64,000 nucleotides of DNA from NCBI RefSeq assembly GCF_008274695.1, contig NZ_VTOU01000005.1, forward strand, positions 1-64,000, written 5' to 3'. This document shows, piece by piece, positions 16,394 to 24,532 of this stretch. The position numbers were made by a program, and so were the translations under genes. Position 1 is the stretch's first letter, and each line of letters begins with the position of its first letter. The stretch comes from Sphingomonas montanisoli (lineage in GTDB: Bacteria > Pseudomonadota > Alphaproteobacteria > Sphingomonadales > Sphingomonadaceae). The notes under the pieces are model-generated. The model saw only the letters and a list, made by a program, of their open reading frames with translations, was not told where the DNA came from and did not search any database.

Positions 16394-16732
16394 ATGGCCC
16401 GCAAAAGTTCGAAATACGATCCCTATGATCACCTTCCCAAGGAAGACGAGACTGCGGCGCCGCCCGTGCTCTGCTGGCTCTGTAGCCGACCGACCGGAAA
16501 GACCATCGTCTGGCATCATCCCGTGCCCAAGAGCCGCGGAGGCCGCGATGTCGTGCCGATGCATTCGATCTGTCAGCAGACATTGATCGCCAACTTCACG
16601 AATTCCGAACTCCAGCGCCACGGGATGGAGGTAGCGGGCCTCCTGGACAATCCGAACGTCCGTAAGTTCGTGGATTGGGTGGCGAACAAGGATCCGGATT
16701 TCACGGCGACCATCGCGAAGAAGCAGCGCTGA
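16394..16732 (+). CDS. HNH-nuclease-like protein with altered active-site residues
   Basis: The 112-residue protein resembles a small HNH family of proteobacteria. It has a zinc-type pair CWLCSRP, then VWHHPVPKSRGGRDVVPMHS, then a segment ending in NFTNSELQRHG and FVDWVANKDPDF. In the relatives I remember, the middle reads HPICHRTIHA; here it is HSICQQTLIA, so two metal-site or catalytic His residues are replaced by Gln and Ile. The HH pair remains. It may be a catalytically dead DNA-binding protein or a decaying gene. I chose the ATG at 16394, where the family starts; nine more codons are open upstream. It stands alone in the accessory patch. Confidence 0.7.
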   Translation: MARKSSKYDPYDHLPKEDETAAPPVLCWLCSRPTGKTIVWHHPVPKSRGGRDVVPMHSICQQTLIANFTNSELQRHGMEVAGLLDNPNVRKFVDWVANKDPDFTATIAKKQR

Positions 16733-16844
16733 TCAGCCGCACCCCGGCTCCGTTCGACCTTCGTCGAAGGCAAGTGAGATATAAATGCCGGTGATGATGA
16801 ATATCATCCAACGGTGGTTAACCAGCTGATTTTATTCGGCGTGG

Positions 16845-17252
16845 ATGATCAATGCACTTCTTCCTGCGGCCATGCCCCCCACGTACACGATCGACGAAGA
16901 CCATATACCAGGCATCGTCTGCATGATGGTCGAGGGCTTCTACGATGCCGAAACGCTTGCCCGCCATTTCGATGACAATGCCGAATTCGTGAGCAGATGG
17001 CGCGCGCGGGGCAAACCGATCCGCGTGCTGATCGACGCGAACAATCTTCAGCCGCATACGCCTGTAAACCAAGCGTTCGTGATGCGGTCGTTTGAACGGA
17101 TCTACCGGCCCGGCGACCGTGTCGCGATCATGGTCGCTTCAAGCCTCGTCAAAATGCAGATGCGGCGTACCCACAGCTTTGGCGAGATCATCCAGTTCTT
17201 CGTTTCCGAGCAGAGTGCGACGACGTGGCTGATGGCCTATGATGGCCAATAA
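16845..17252 (+). CDS. STAS/SpoIIAA-like domain protein
   Basis: The 135-residue protein looks like a STAS/SEC14-type fold. An N-terminal strand (GIVCMMVEGFYDAETLARHF) is followed by PIRVLIDANNLQPHTP, then GDRVAIMVASSLVKMQMRR and a final EIIQFFVSEQSATTWL helix. Such stand-alone proteins occur in sphingomonads, sometimes near signalling genes. Its end overlaps the start of the Hpt gene by 14 bases, so the two are probably translated together and could interact. Two starts are possible, 16845 and 16872, neither with a strong ribosome site. The fold call is by pattern only. Confidence 0.65.
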   Translation: MINALLPAAMPPTYTIDEDHIPGIVCMMVEGFYDAETLARHFDDNAEFVSRWRARGKPIRVLIDANNLQPHTPVNQAFVMRSFERIYRPGDRVAIMVASSLVKMQMRRTHSFGEIIQFFVSEQSATTWLMAYDGQ

Positions 17253-17616
17253 TAGGGCGCAGCCTGACAGCATCGTTGATTGGAAACGACACGATGCTCT
17301 GCACGATCTGCTTGAAGCGGAATTTCCTCGCCTGCAGGCTCTGTTCAAGCGCGATGCCCTGATGTGGATCGCCACGATCGAACAAGCCGTCGGTGCATCT
17401 GACGCTGGCGAGCTCATTCGGGCAGCACACACGCTGCAGGGCGACGCTTTTCAGTTCGGGGCGCTCGCGCTTGGCGCAACCGCCGAGGCGATCGAACGCA
17501 TGGCACGTCGTGGTCTCGACGATCGGTCGCCGACGACGGCCCTCCGCCGAGCCACGTCCAAGCTTCGCCCGCTGCTAGCCAATACCGTTCAGCAGTTTGA
17601 ACAGGCATCGCTGTAG
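17239..17616 (+). CDS. Hpt (histidine phosphotransfer) domain protein
   Basis: The 125-residue protein consists of one Hpt four-helix bundle. The phospho-acceptor is His64 in the motif AAHTLQGDAFQFGALALG, matching the H-x-x-K-G core with Gln in place of Lys. Flanking helices (DLLEAEFPRLQALFKRDALM, ATAEAIERMARRG) fit the fold. Such proteins relay phosphate between hybrid kinases and response regulators. Two adjacent ATG codons (17239, 17242) can start it, both inside the preceding STAS-like gene. No kinase or receiver adjoins it; the nearest kinase is the one at 3776-5596. Confidence 0.8.
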   Translation: MMANNRAQPDSIVDWKRHDALHDLLEAEFPRLQALFKRDALMWIATIEQAVGASDAGELIRAAHTLQGDAFQFGALALGATAEAIERMARRGLDDRSPTTALRRATSKLRPLLANTVQQFEQASL

Positions 17617-18052
17617 CGCGCACTCTCACCAGCGACTTCGGTCGTTCACGCGCGCTACGCGCGGAGCTCAGCTAGATCGAAGAAACGAGCAATATCAGCC
17701 CGGTGCTGACCACCGTCAGGCAGATTGTTGCCGGTATGGCGAACAGGATGTGGCGCAGCGTGTGGCCATGGCGCGGCCCGCCGATAGGGTCTCGTTCGGT
17801 TGTCATGCCGTCGAGCATAAGCTGCGGATGTTTCGAAGCCGTAAAGGCGGAGAGCCGGCGGTTGTGCACGGCGAATGCGCGTTTAGCTGTGGCGCATCTA
17901 GAGTGACGGCGGTCGCGATCGCATCCGTCTGGTGCCCACCTGAGCGCGCGCTCCGCGCCACAAGGATCCATTAACCATATTTGCCTAGGACTGCGCACGA
18001 GCCGCCCGTGATCGCTCGGGCGGCATGAACTTTCCGCGGCAAGGATGTCGAT
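17617..18052. other. Intergenic region before the glycosyltransferase genes
   Basis: This 436-base stretch contains one candidate small membrane-protein frame on the minus strand (17672-17806). The remainder, 17807-18052, holds the presumed promoter region of the glycosyltransferase operon. I see no tRNA, repeat or clear promoter boxes in it. AAGGATG lies about eight bases before the ATG at 18053. Confidence 0.5.
17672..17806 (-). CDS. Candidate small membrane protein
   Basis: A 44-residue frame starting at the ATG at 17806 encodes a hydrophilic start (MTTERDPIGGPRHGHTLRHI) followed by a single hydrophobic helix (FAIPATICLTVVSTGLILLV). That amphipathic-then-hydrophobic layout fits small inner-membrane proteins of sphingomonads. 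There is no strong ribosome site, and an ATG four codons upstream is equally possible. The same frame runs on upstream as a long antisense shadow of the glycosyltransferase gene, which weakens the case. Confidence 0.45.
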   Translation of the reverse strand: MTTERDPIGGPRHGHTLRHILFAIPATICLTVVSTGLILLVSSI

Positions 18053-19420
18053 ATGATCCCGAAGCTCATCCACTTCATCTGGGTCGGCAATGAAGCCAAA
18101 CGCCCGGATAACTGCATGGAGAGCTGGCATGCGCTCAATCCGGACTGGGAGTTCCGGCTGTGGGGCAATGCCGAGCTGAACGGGCTCGACTGGATCAACG
18201 CCAAGCATATGACCGCGATGTATGATCGCGAGCTGAACGGCGTCGCCGACATGATGCGCTGGGAAATCCTGCACGCGCATGGCGGCATCGTCGTCGACGC
18301 AGACAGTATCGCGCTGCGCCCGCTCGACGACCATCTGCTCGACTGCGAAGCCTTCGCCTGCTGGGAAAATGAGATCGTTCGCCCCGGCCTGATTGCTGCC
18401 GGCTATTTCGGGTCGGTCGCGGGCAACCCCTTCGTCAAGCAGATCATCGACGATATCGCCGCCGAACCTTCGGTGACGCACGATACCGCGTGGAAGACGG
18501 TCGGCCCGCTGCGCCTGACCGAAAGCTATCGCATCTACGGCTATTCGAAGCTGCGCATCTACCCGAGCCACTATTTCATCCCGAAGCACTTCAGCGGCGT
18601 CGCCTATGACGGCAGCGACCCGGTCTATGCGCACCAGCTGTGGGGATCGACCCGCGCATCCTATGACGAGATCCGTCAGGTCGATGTCGACGCGGTACAG
18701 GGCGATTTCGGCGTCGTCGAAGCCATCGCGCCAATCGCGCCTGAGCCTGTCGCAGCACCTGCCCCGGCTCCCATGGCCGCCGCGCCGCAGGTGACGGGTT
18801 CGCGCCTGGAGACGATCCACGATCCCTATTTCGTCCAGAAGGTCGAGATCAGCACCGAGATCGCTACAGTCAACCGGCTCGAACTGTTCCTGAACATCTG
18901 CCGCGGCAAGCGCGTGCTGCACGTCGGTTGCGCCGACTGGCCGATCACCGATCCCGCGACATCGCTCCACCTCGCGCTCGAAGCGGTGTGCGCGCAACTC
19001 GACGGCGTCGATCCGCATGTCGAGGCGCTCGCCCAGCTCGAACCCTATGTCAGCGGCCGCCTGTTCGGCAGCCTCGACGACGTGACCGACAGCTATGACG
19101 TCGTCCTCGTCCCCGAGGTGCTGGAGCACGTCCCGAACGTCGACGATTTCCTGAAGTCGCTCGAGCGGGTCGACGCATCGACCTTCTTCATCTCGGTGCC
19201 CGACGCCTTCCAGTGCCGCGGCGGTCATTTCGATTATATCGACGGCGCGCAGACCTTCGTGGAGGTCGTCCATCCGGACCACAACGTCTGGTACACGCCC
19301 TACACCTTCGCCAACACGATCCGGAAATATAGCGATCTCCAGATCGAACAGATGTGGTTCTTCAACCGCATCTCGATCCTTGCGCTGCTGAGCAAGCCCG
19401 CGCTGGCGATGGCCGCCTGA
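18053..19420 (+). CDS. GT32-like glycosyltransferase fused to a methyltransferase
   Basis: The 455-residue protein has two enzyme parts joined by a Pro/Ala linker at about residues 225-245 (IAPEPVAAPAPAPMAAAP). Residues 1-215 match DXD-containing capsular/GT32-type sugar transferases: IPKLIHFIWVGN at the start and HGGIVVDADSIALRPL with the metal-binding Asp-Ala-Asp. Residues 275-455 look like a class I SAM-dependent methyltransferase, with VLHVGCADWP as motif I and VVLVPEVLEHVPN as the post-motif. I infer that the enzyme adds and methylates a sugar on a surface glycan or protein. The next gene, 22 bases away, is a TPR-GT41 enzyme. The acceptor is unknown. Confidence 0.82.
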   Translation: MIPKLIHFIWVGNEAKRPDNCMESWHALNPDWEFRLWGNAELNGLDWINAKHMTAMYDRELNGVADMMRWEILHAHGGIVVDADSIALRPLDDHLLDCEAFACWENEIVRPGLIAAGYFGSVAGNPFVKQIIDDIAAEPSVTHDTAWKTVGPLRLTESYRIYGYSKLRIYPSHYFIPKHFSGVAYDGSDPVYAHQLWGSTRASYDEIRQVDVDAVQGDFGVVEAIAPIAPEPVAAPAPAPMAAAPQVTGSRLETIHDPYFVQKVEISTEIATVNRLELFLNICRGKRVLHVGCADWPITDPATSLHLALEAVCAQLDGVDPHVEALAQLEPYVSGRLFGSLDDVTDSYDVVLVPEVLEHVPNVDDFLKSLERVDASTFFISVPDAFQCRGGHFDYIDGAQTFVEVVHPDHNVWYTPYTFANTIRKYSDLQIEQMWFFNRISILALLSKPALAMAA

Positions 19421-19442
19421 TCCCTTCGGAGAGAGTGCTGAT

Positions 19443-21623
19443 ATGAAGATGTCCGTCGATCAGGCGCTCCGCAAGGCACGCAGCCTTTCGGATCAGGAAG
19501 CCCAGGCGCTCTATGCCGAAATGCTGGCGCGCTTCCCCGCCAACAAGCGGCTTCGTGAGGCCGCGCAGGATTCCGCGCGCCCGAAGATCGTGAGCGCGCC
19601 CGCCGACGAACTCGAAAAGGTCGTCTCGCTCTATCAACAGGGTCGCCTGACGATCGCGCTCGACGCGGCCGCCGATCTGCTGACGCGCTTCCCGAACTGC
19701 GAGATCCTGAACAACATCGCCGGCGCCATCTCCGCCGGCCTTGGCCGCTTCGAGCAGGCGATCCGCCATTACGATCGCGCGATCGATCTGGCCCCCGATT
19801 ATTTCGAAGCGCTCAACAATCGCGGCAACGCGCTGAACGATCATCAGCGTATTGACGAAGCGATCGCCAGCTTCGACCAGGCGATCAAGCTCAATCCCGA
19901 TTATGCCGAAGCGCATATGAACCGCGGCATCGCGCTGCGCCGTGCGAAGCGTTTCGAAGACGCGCTGGCCGCTGGCACCCGCGCAATCAAGCTCAACCCG
20001 GCCTGCGCCGAAGCCTATAACAATCGCGGCAACGCGCTGATCGCGATCGGCCGCCTCGATGCGGCGCTGGTCGATTTCGATCAGGCGATCGCGCTGCGCC
20101 CCAATTTCGCGCAGGCGCTCGTCAATCGCGGCAATGCGCTGATGCTGATGACGCGGCTTGAAGAAGCGCTCGAAAGTTTCGATGCCGCGATCGCGATCGA
20201 TCCGATTCACGCCCACGCGCATAACAATCGCGGGGGCGTGCTGCGCCGTCTCAAGCGGCTCGACGAAGCATTGGAAAGTCACAAGCGCGCGGCCAAATAC
20301 TCCTCCGGTTCGGCGCTAGCCGCCGCCGAAGCGCGCAATCTGCAAGCGCATATGTGCGTGTGGAGCAACGACGCGTTTGACGCGGGCATGACCCAGATCG
20401 GCAGCGGCGAGGAAGCCTTCCCCGCCTTCTACATGCTGGCGTTCGAAGACAGCCCGCAGCGCCAGTTGCTCTGCTCGCGCAACTGGACCGCCAAAGAATA
20501 TGGCGCTGGCCGCGCAGTTGCCTTCCCCAAGCGCCCGGCGACGAATAAGATCCGGCTCGGCTATTTCTCCGCCGATTTCCATAACCACGCGACGATGATG
20601 CTGATCGCGCGCCTGTTCGAACTGCACGATCGCGATCGGTTCGAAATCCACGCCTTCTCCTACGGTCCCGACCAGCAGGACGAGATGCGCCAGCGCCTCG
20701 TCGCCAATGTCGATGCCTTCCACCAGGTCAACAGCGCCGGGGATGCGGCGATCGCCAAGCTCGCCCGCGACAAGGGCATCGACATCGCGATCGATCTGAA
20801 GGGCCATACCCACGGATCGCGCCTCGGCATCTTCGCCCATCGCGCGGCGCCGGTGCAGGTGACGTATCTGGGCTATCCCGGCACGCTCGGCACCGACTTC
20901 ATCGACTATCTGATCGCCGACGAGGTGATCGTGCCTGCCGAATATCGGCGCTTCTATTCGGAAGAGATCGCCTATCTGCCGAACAGTTATCAGCCGAACG
21001 ACGATCGCCGCGAGATTTCGGATCGGGCCTTCACCCGCGCCGAACTCGGCCTGCCCGACGACGGCTTCGTGTTCGCCTGCTTCAACAACAACTATAAGAT
21101 CACCGCCGCCGAGTACGACATCTGGGCGCGCCTGCTACGACAGGTCGAGGGCAGCGTCTTGTGGCTTCTCAAGGACAATGAATGGGCGGCGGACAATCTG
21201 CGCCGTGAGATCGTCGCGCGCGGTATTTCGGCCGACCGGCTGGTCTTCGCCGATCGCATGCATCCGGCCGATCATCTCGCGCGCCATGTGCACGCCGATC
21301 TGTTCCTCGACACCTTCATGGTCAATGCGCACACGACCGCCAGCGACGCGCTCTGGGCGGGCCTGCCAGTCCTCACCAAGTTGGGCCGCAGCTTCGTCGC
21401 GCGCGTCGCGGGCAGCCTGCTCCACGCAGTCGGCTTGCCCGAACTGGTGACGGAATCGCCTGCTGACTACGAACAACGAGCACTGGGGATCGCGACAAAC
21501 CCTGCGCTGGCGGCTGCTCTCAAGCAGAAGCTCGCCGCCAACCGGGCGACCGCGCCCTTGTTCGATGCGCCGCGCTACACGCGCGATATCGAGGCGCTTT
21601 ACGAACGGATCGCCGTTCGCTGA
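19443..21623 (+). CDS. TPR plus GT41 (OGT/SPINDLY-like) glycosyltransferase
   Basis: The 726-residue protein has about eight tetratricopeptide repeats over residues 60-285 (for example YFEALNNRGNALNDHQRIDE and CAEAYNNRGNALIAIGRLDA). A GT41 catalytic region follows at about 345-720, with GYFSADFHNHATMMLIARLF, DIAIDLKGHTHGSRLGIFA, QVTYLGYPGTLGTDFIDYLI and DTFMVNAHTTASDALWAGLP. The family transfers a single sugar, GlcNAc or fucose, to Ser/Thr of proteins, the TPR superhelix choosing the substrate. GGAGAG precedes the ATG at 19443. With the upstream GT-methyltransferase fusion it forms a two-gene operon. Bacterial homologues are thought to glycosylate surface or adhesive proteins; the target here is unknown. 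Confidence 0.9.
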   Translation: MKMSVDQALRKARSLSDQEAQALYAEMLARFPANKRLREAAQDSARPKIVSAPADELEKVVSLYQQGRLTIALDAAADLLTRFPNCEILNNIAGAISAGLGRFEQAIRHYDRAIDLAPDYFEALNNRGNALNDHQRIDEAIASFDQAIKLNPDYAEAHMNRGIALRRAKRFEDALAAGTRAIKLNPACAEAYNNRGNALIAIGRLDAALVDFDQAIALRPNFAQALVNRGNALMLMTRLEEALESFDAAIAIDPIHAHAHNNRGGVLRRLKRLDEALESHKRAAKYSSGSALAAAEARNLQAHMCVWSNDAFDAGMTQIGSGEEAFPAFYMLAFEDSPQRQLLCSRNWTAKEYGAGRAVAFPKRPATNKIRLGYFSADFHNHATMMLIARLFELHDRDRFEIHAFSYGPDQQDEMRQRLVANVDAFHQVNSAGDAAIAKLARDKGIDIAIDLKGHTHGSRLGIFAHRAAPVQVTYLGYPGTLGTDFIDYLIADEVIVPAEYRRFYSEEIAYLPNSYQPNDDRREISDRAFTRAELGLPDDGFVFACFNNNYKITAAEYDIWARLLRQVEGSVLWLLKDNEWAADNLRREIVARGISADRLVFADRMHPADHLARHVHADLFLDTFMVNAHTTASDALWAGLPVLTKLGRSFVARVAGSLLHAVGLPELVTESPADYEQRALGIATNPALAAALKQKLAANRATAPLFDAPRYTRDIEALYERIAVR

Positions 21624-21630
21624 ACCAAGC

Positions 21631-21654
21631 AGGGCCGCCCTCACAGGCGGCCCT
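21631..21654. terminator. Hairpin terminator between convergent genes
   Basis: A perfect 9-bp stem (AGGGCCGCC at 21631-21639, GGCGGCCCT at 21646-21654) with a 6-base loop lies between the stop of the GT41 gene and the stop of the amidohydrolase gene. A short pyrimidine run (CCTTCTT) follows on the plus strand. Confidence 0.75.
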
Positions 21655-21662
21655 GAACCTTC

Positions 21663-22892
21663 TTACTCGCCGACCTTAAAGAGCTTCTTGGCGCGGCCGC
21701 AGATGATCTCATATTTCGCGTCTTCGGGAATACCCGCAAAGTCGCGCTCGATCACCGCCGCCGAGTTCGGATAGGTCGTTTCCGAGTGCGGATAGTCCGA
21801 CGACCACATGATGTTGCCGGCACCCGGCAGATCACGCATCAGGATGCCCGCACGGTCGTTGATGAACGATCCATAGACATTCTGGTCCATGTAGAAGCTC
21901 GGGCGCTCCTCCAACTTGCTCTCGGTCCAATAACGCTGCTTTTCCCAGGTCCGGTCCATATATTCGGCCATGTGCGCGAACCAGCCCACGCCGCTCTCGA
22001 TCACCGAATAACGCAGCTTGGGATGGCGCATGAAGACGCCGCCGAAGATCATGATCGCGACCGGCTCGGCCATCGCATACTTCGACATGACCATGTCAGG
22101 CAGCATGTGCTGCTTGTCTCCGAAGCGCGGGATGCGGCCGCCCAGGTGGATGGTCAGCGTCATGTCCAGATCGACAGCCGCCGCCCAGAAATCCTCGAAC
22201 TCGGGATCCGCAATCGTGCGTCCGCCGAACGGATCGCCCGTCAGCGCCGCGGCCTGCGCGCCCATCGATGCGATCGCGCCGGTATCGCCACTCGTCTTGT
22301 TGGCGTCTTTCGACTGCGGGAAGGCCGGGATGTTGACCGCGTTGAAGCCAAGCGCCTTGGCTTCCTTCATCATTTTGATCGATTCCTGCGTGTCGCGAAG
22401 CGGGATATACCCCACGCCGATCAGGCGGCGGCGATCATAGGAGCAGAAGTCCGACAGCCAGCGATTATAGGCCGCGAAGCTTTCGATATAGAGATCGACA
22501 TTCTTCGAACCCAGCGGACCGCCGCCGAACAGAACCGACGCATCCATGCCATCGCTGTCCATGTCGGCGATGCGCTGCGCAGGCAGCCAACCACCCGCCA
22601 TCATCGACGAACGACGGCCCTCGGCCTTGTACGCCTTCGAACCCGCGCTGCCGCTGCTGCCGAGCAGGTTCATCTTCCGGCGGCTGCCTTCGAACACGAT
22701 ATAGTCCGCGTCCTCGGCATGTTCGACCTTCGGCGCCATGTCCTTGAACTTCGCGGGCAGGTAATCGACCCAGAATTCGTGGGGCGGATTAACATGCGCG
22801 TCGGCGTCGACGATCTTATAATCGAGAGGCTGGCTCTGATCCGGTGCGGGCGCAGCCTGCGGCGTGCGGCTAAGCTCGGTAACGTCGTTCAT
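21663..22892 (-). CDS. Amidohydrolase-2 family metal-dependent hydrolase
   Basis: The 409-residue protein has the amidohydrolase TIM-barrel pattern. The first metal site reads KIVDADAHVNPP (D-x-H), a mid-barrel His lies in LDMTLTIHLGG, and the end has MWSSDYPHSETTYPNS with the last Asp. Related enzymes decarboxylate or hydrolyse ring-cleavage products (ACMSD/LigW type). Sphingomonads carry many paralogues, one being at 31608 in this window. I chose the ATG at 22892; two earlier starts are open but give an unusual leader. Substrate is unknown. Confidence 0.82.
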   Translation of the reverse strand: MNDVTELSRTPQAAPAPDQSQPLDYKIVDADAHVNPPHEFWVDYLPAKFKDMAPKVEHAEDADYIVFEGSRRKMNLLGSSGSAGSKAYKAEGRRSSMMAGGWLPAQRIADMDSDGMDASVLFGGGPLGSKNVDLYIESFAAYNRWLSDFCSYDRRRLIGVGYIPLRDTQESIKMMKEAKALGFNAVNIPAFPQSKDANKTSGDTGAIASMGAQAAALTGDPFGGRTIADPEFEDFWAAAVDLDMTLTIHLGGRIPRFGDKQHMLPDMVMSKYAMAEPVAIMIFGGVFMRHPKLRYSVIESGVGWFAHMAEYMDRTWEKQRYWTESKLEERPSFYMDQNVYGSFINDRAGILMRDLPGAGNIMWSSDYPHSETTYPNSAAVIERDFAGIPEDAKYEIICGRAKKLFKVGE

Positions 22893-22976
22893 GTTATCCC
22901 AACCCTCGTCCAAATAGCGAATTGCGTGTCTCATATATTGACGCAATCGGCCGATCTAATCAAGGGAGGTGCAGCT

Positions 22977-22994
22977 ATGGAGCATCACCTATGA
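22977..22994 (+). promoter_or_regulatory. Possible five-codon leader ORF coupled to the next gene
   Basis: A strong ribosome site (AAGGGAGG at 22962-22969) lies seven bases before an ATG that opens the frame MEHHL and a stop. That stop overlaps the ATG of the following gene at 22991 as ATGA. The downstream start lies too far from this ribosome site to use it directly, so the mini-frame may deliver ribosomes by coupling. This is inference from spacing alone. Confidence 0.4.
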
Positions 22995-23188
22995 GCATCG
23001 ACCCGGAGGCTTTCGTCGAGCTCCGCCAGAAGATACTGCACCTCAAGGACGAAGTGCTTAGCCTCACCGTCGAGGTTCTCGACGCAAGCCCGGACGCCGC
23101 GCGATCCATGCAGCGCGCCCGCGCCGCGCTTTTCGAGGCGTGGACGCTCCTCGTCGGCCCGCCCGAGGACGACGAGGACGACCACTAA
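22991..23188 (+). CDS. Small helical hypothetical protein
   Basis: The 65-residue protein is helical (FVELRQKILHLKDEVLSLTV, SMQRARAALFEAWTLLV) with an acidic Asp/Glu tail (EDDEDDH). No signal peptide or membrane helix is present. The Met at 22991 begins MSIDPEAF; its translation may depend on the five-codon frame just upstream. It converges on the ogt gene with one base between stops. I recognise no family, and the two-helix hairpin with an acidic tail would suit a small binding protein, which is speculative. Confidence 0.6.
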   Translation: MSIDPEAFVELRQKILHLKDEVLSLTVEVLDASPDAARSMQRARAALFEAWTLLVGPPEDDEDDH

Positions 23189-23189
23189 G

Positions 23190-23681
23190 TCAGATCAGGA
23201 GCGGGGCGCCCTCGATCGCGAGCAGGCGCCGTTTGGCATCGAGGCCGCCCGCAAAGCCGGTGAGGCTGCCGCTCGTGCCGACCACCCGATGGCACGGCGC
23301 CACGATCGAGATTGGGTTGCGGCCATTCGCGGCGCCCACCGCCCGACAGGCGTTCGGCCGGCCGATCGCGCGGGCGATATCGGCATAGCTGCGCGTCTCA
23401 CCGAACGGAATCGTCAGCAACGCGGCCCAGACCGACTTCTGGAAATCGCTGCCGCGGAAATCGAGCGGCAGATCGAAGGTGGTTCGCTGACCGTCGAAAT
23501 ACTCGCCCAACTGCCGCCCGGCTGCGATCAGGACGGGATGGTCTGGCTGCTCGACACGATCGCCGAGCCGCACGCGATCGGGATCGTCATTCTCCCACAG
23601 GATCGCGACGAGCCCCTCCCCGCTCGCGGCAAGCGTGAGTTCGCCTACCGGTGATGGGACTGTCTTGGTAGCCAGGATCAT
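23190..23681 (-). CDS. ogt: Methylated-DNA--protein-cysteine S-methyltransferase
   Basis: The 163-residue enzyme removes O6-alkyl groups from guanine by transferring them irreversibly to its own Cys130 in the motif ISIVAPCHRVVG. The preceding helix-turn-helix (YADIARAIGRPNACRAVGAA) is the DNA-binding part, and the Arg finger and Asn hinge are in place. Length fits the Ogt type without the Ada N-terminal domain. It is a direct-reversal repair protein acting in the cytoplasm. The start ATG at 23681 lies about 90 bases from the divergent SDR gene. Confidence in the family is high; ogt versus ada-C naming is by size. Confidence 0.95.
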   Translation of the reverse strand: MILATKTVPSPVGELTLAASGEGLVAILWENDDPDRVRLGDRVEQPDHPVLIAAGRQLGEYFDGQRTTFDLPLDFRGSDFQKSVWAALLTIPFGETRSYADIARAIGRPNACRAVGAANGRNPISIVAPCHRVVGTSGSLTGFAGGLDAKRRLLAIEGAPLLI

Positions 23682-23773
23682 AAGGTCTCTCCTTATAACC
23701 CAAGCTAGTCATGCCCAACATGGCGCGCATCCCGAAACTTGCTATCGAAGGGCAAAGTATAAGGGAGATGGCG

Positions 23774-24532
23774 ATGGCAATAGGCACCGAGATCGAGCGG
23801 CTCTTCTCGCTCGACGGCCGGATCGCGCTCGTGACGGGCAGCGCGCAGGGACTGGGCCTCGTCATGGCCCGCTCGCTCGCGCGGTGCGGGGCGAAGGTCC
23901 ATCTCAACGGGCGCGATGCGAGCCGGTTGGCGGAGGTGCGCGACAGGCTGGCGGGAGAAGGACTTGCCGTCGGGATCGCGCCCTTCGACGTGCTCGATCG
24001 CGATGCCGGTGTGGCTGCAGTCGACAAGATCGTTGCGACCGATGGCAGGCTCGACATCCTGATCAACAATGCCGGGCCGAGGTTACGAAGATCGATCGAT
24101 GACATCGACGCCGACGGGTTCGCCATGATGATGGACGCGCACGTCGCCGCCCCCTTTCGCCTGGCGCGTGCAGCGGCGGAGAGCATGAAGCCAGGCGGAT
24201 GGGGCCGGATCGTGATGTTGAGTTCGGCCGCCGCCGTGCGCGGAGCCAAGGGCGATGCCGCCTATACCGCCGCCAAGGGTGGGGTCACCGCGTTGACCCG
24301 CGCGCTCGCAGCCGAATATGGATCGTTCGGAATCACATGTAACGCATTGATCCCAGGTCGCTTCCAGACAGAAAGCAACGCCAACAGCACGCGCGGCGCA
24401 GGCGGTGTTCTGGGGCGCAGCGGCGATCCGGATGAGATTGCCGGGGCCGCGATCTTCCTGTGCAGCCCCGCCGCTTCGTTCGTCACCGCGTCGACCGTGA
24501 CGGTCGACGGCGGTGTTTCGAACTGCTTCTAG
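23774..24532 (+). CDS. Short-chain dehydrogenase/reductase
   Basis: The 252-residue protein is a classical SDR. The cofactor motif is VTGSAQGLGLVMA, NNAG follows at about residue 95, the catalytic Ser is in VMLSSAAAV, and the catalytic Tyr-Lys pair is in YTAAKGGVTALTRALA. The order and length match gluconate 5-dehydrogenase-like and 3-oxoacyl reductase-like members, so the substrate is unresolved. I prefer the ATG at 23774, which lies seven bases after AAGGGA; the ATG at 23768 is closer to it than usual. Its stop overlaps that of the cytochrome c gene on the other strand by four bases. Confidence 0.9.
   Translation: MAIGTEIERLFSLDGRIALVTGSAQGLGLVMARSLARCGAKVHLNGRDASRLAEVRDRLAGEGLAVGIAPFDVLDRDAGVAAVDKIVATDGRLDILINNAGPRLRRSIDDIDADGFAMMMDAHVAAPFRLARAAAESMKPGGWGRIVMLSSAAAVRGAKGDAAYTAAKGGVTALTRALAAEYGSFGITCNALIPGRFQTESNANSTRGAGGVLGRSGDPDEIAGAAIFLCSPAASFVTASTVTVDGGVSNCF

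Noticed and set aside
17672-19282. A 536-codon minus-strand frame across the glycosyltransferase gene
   Set aside because: Most of it is a shadow of the GT-methyltransferase gene. Only its last 44 codons, outside that gene, are kept as a tentative small membrane protein.
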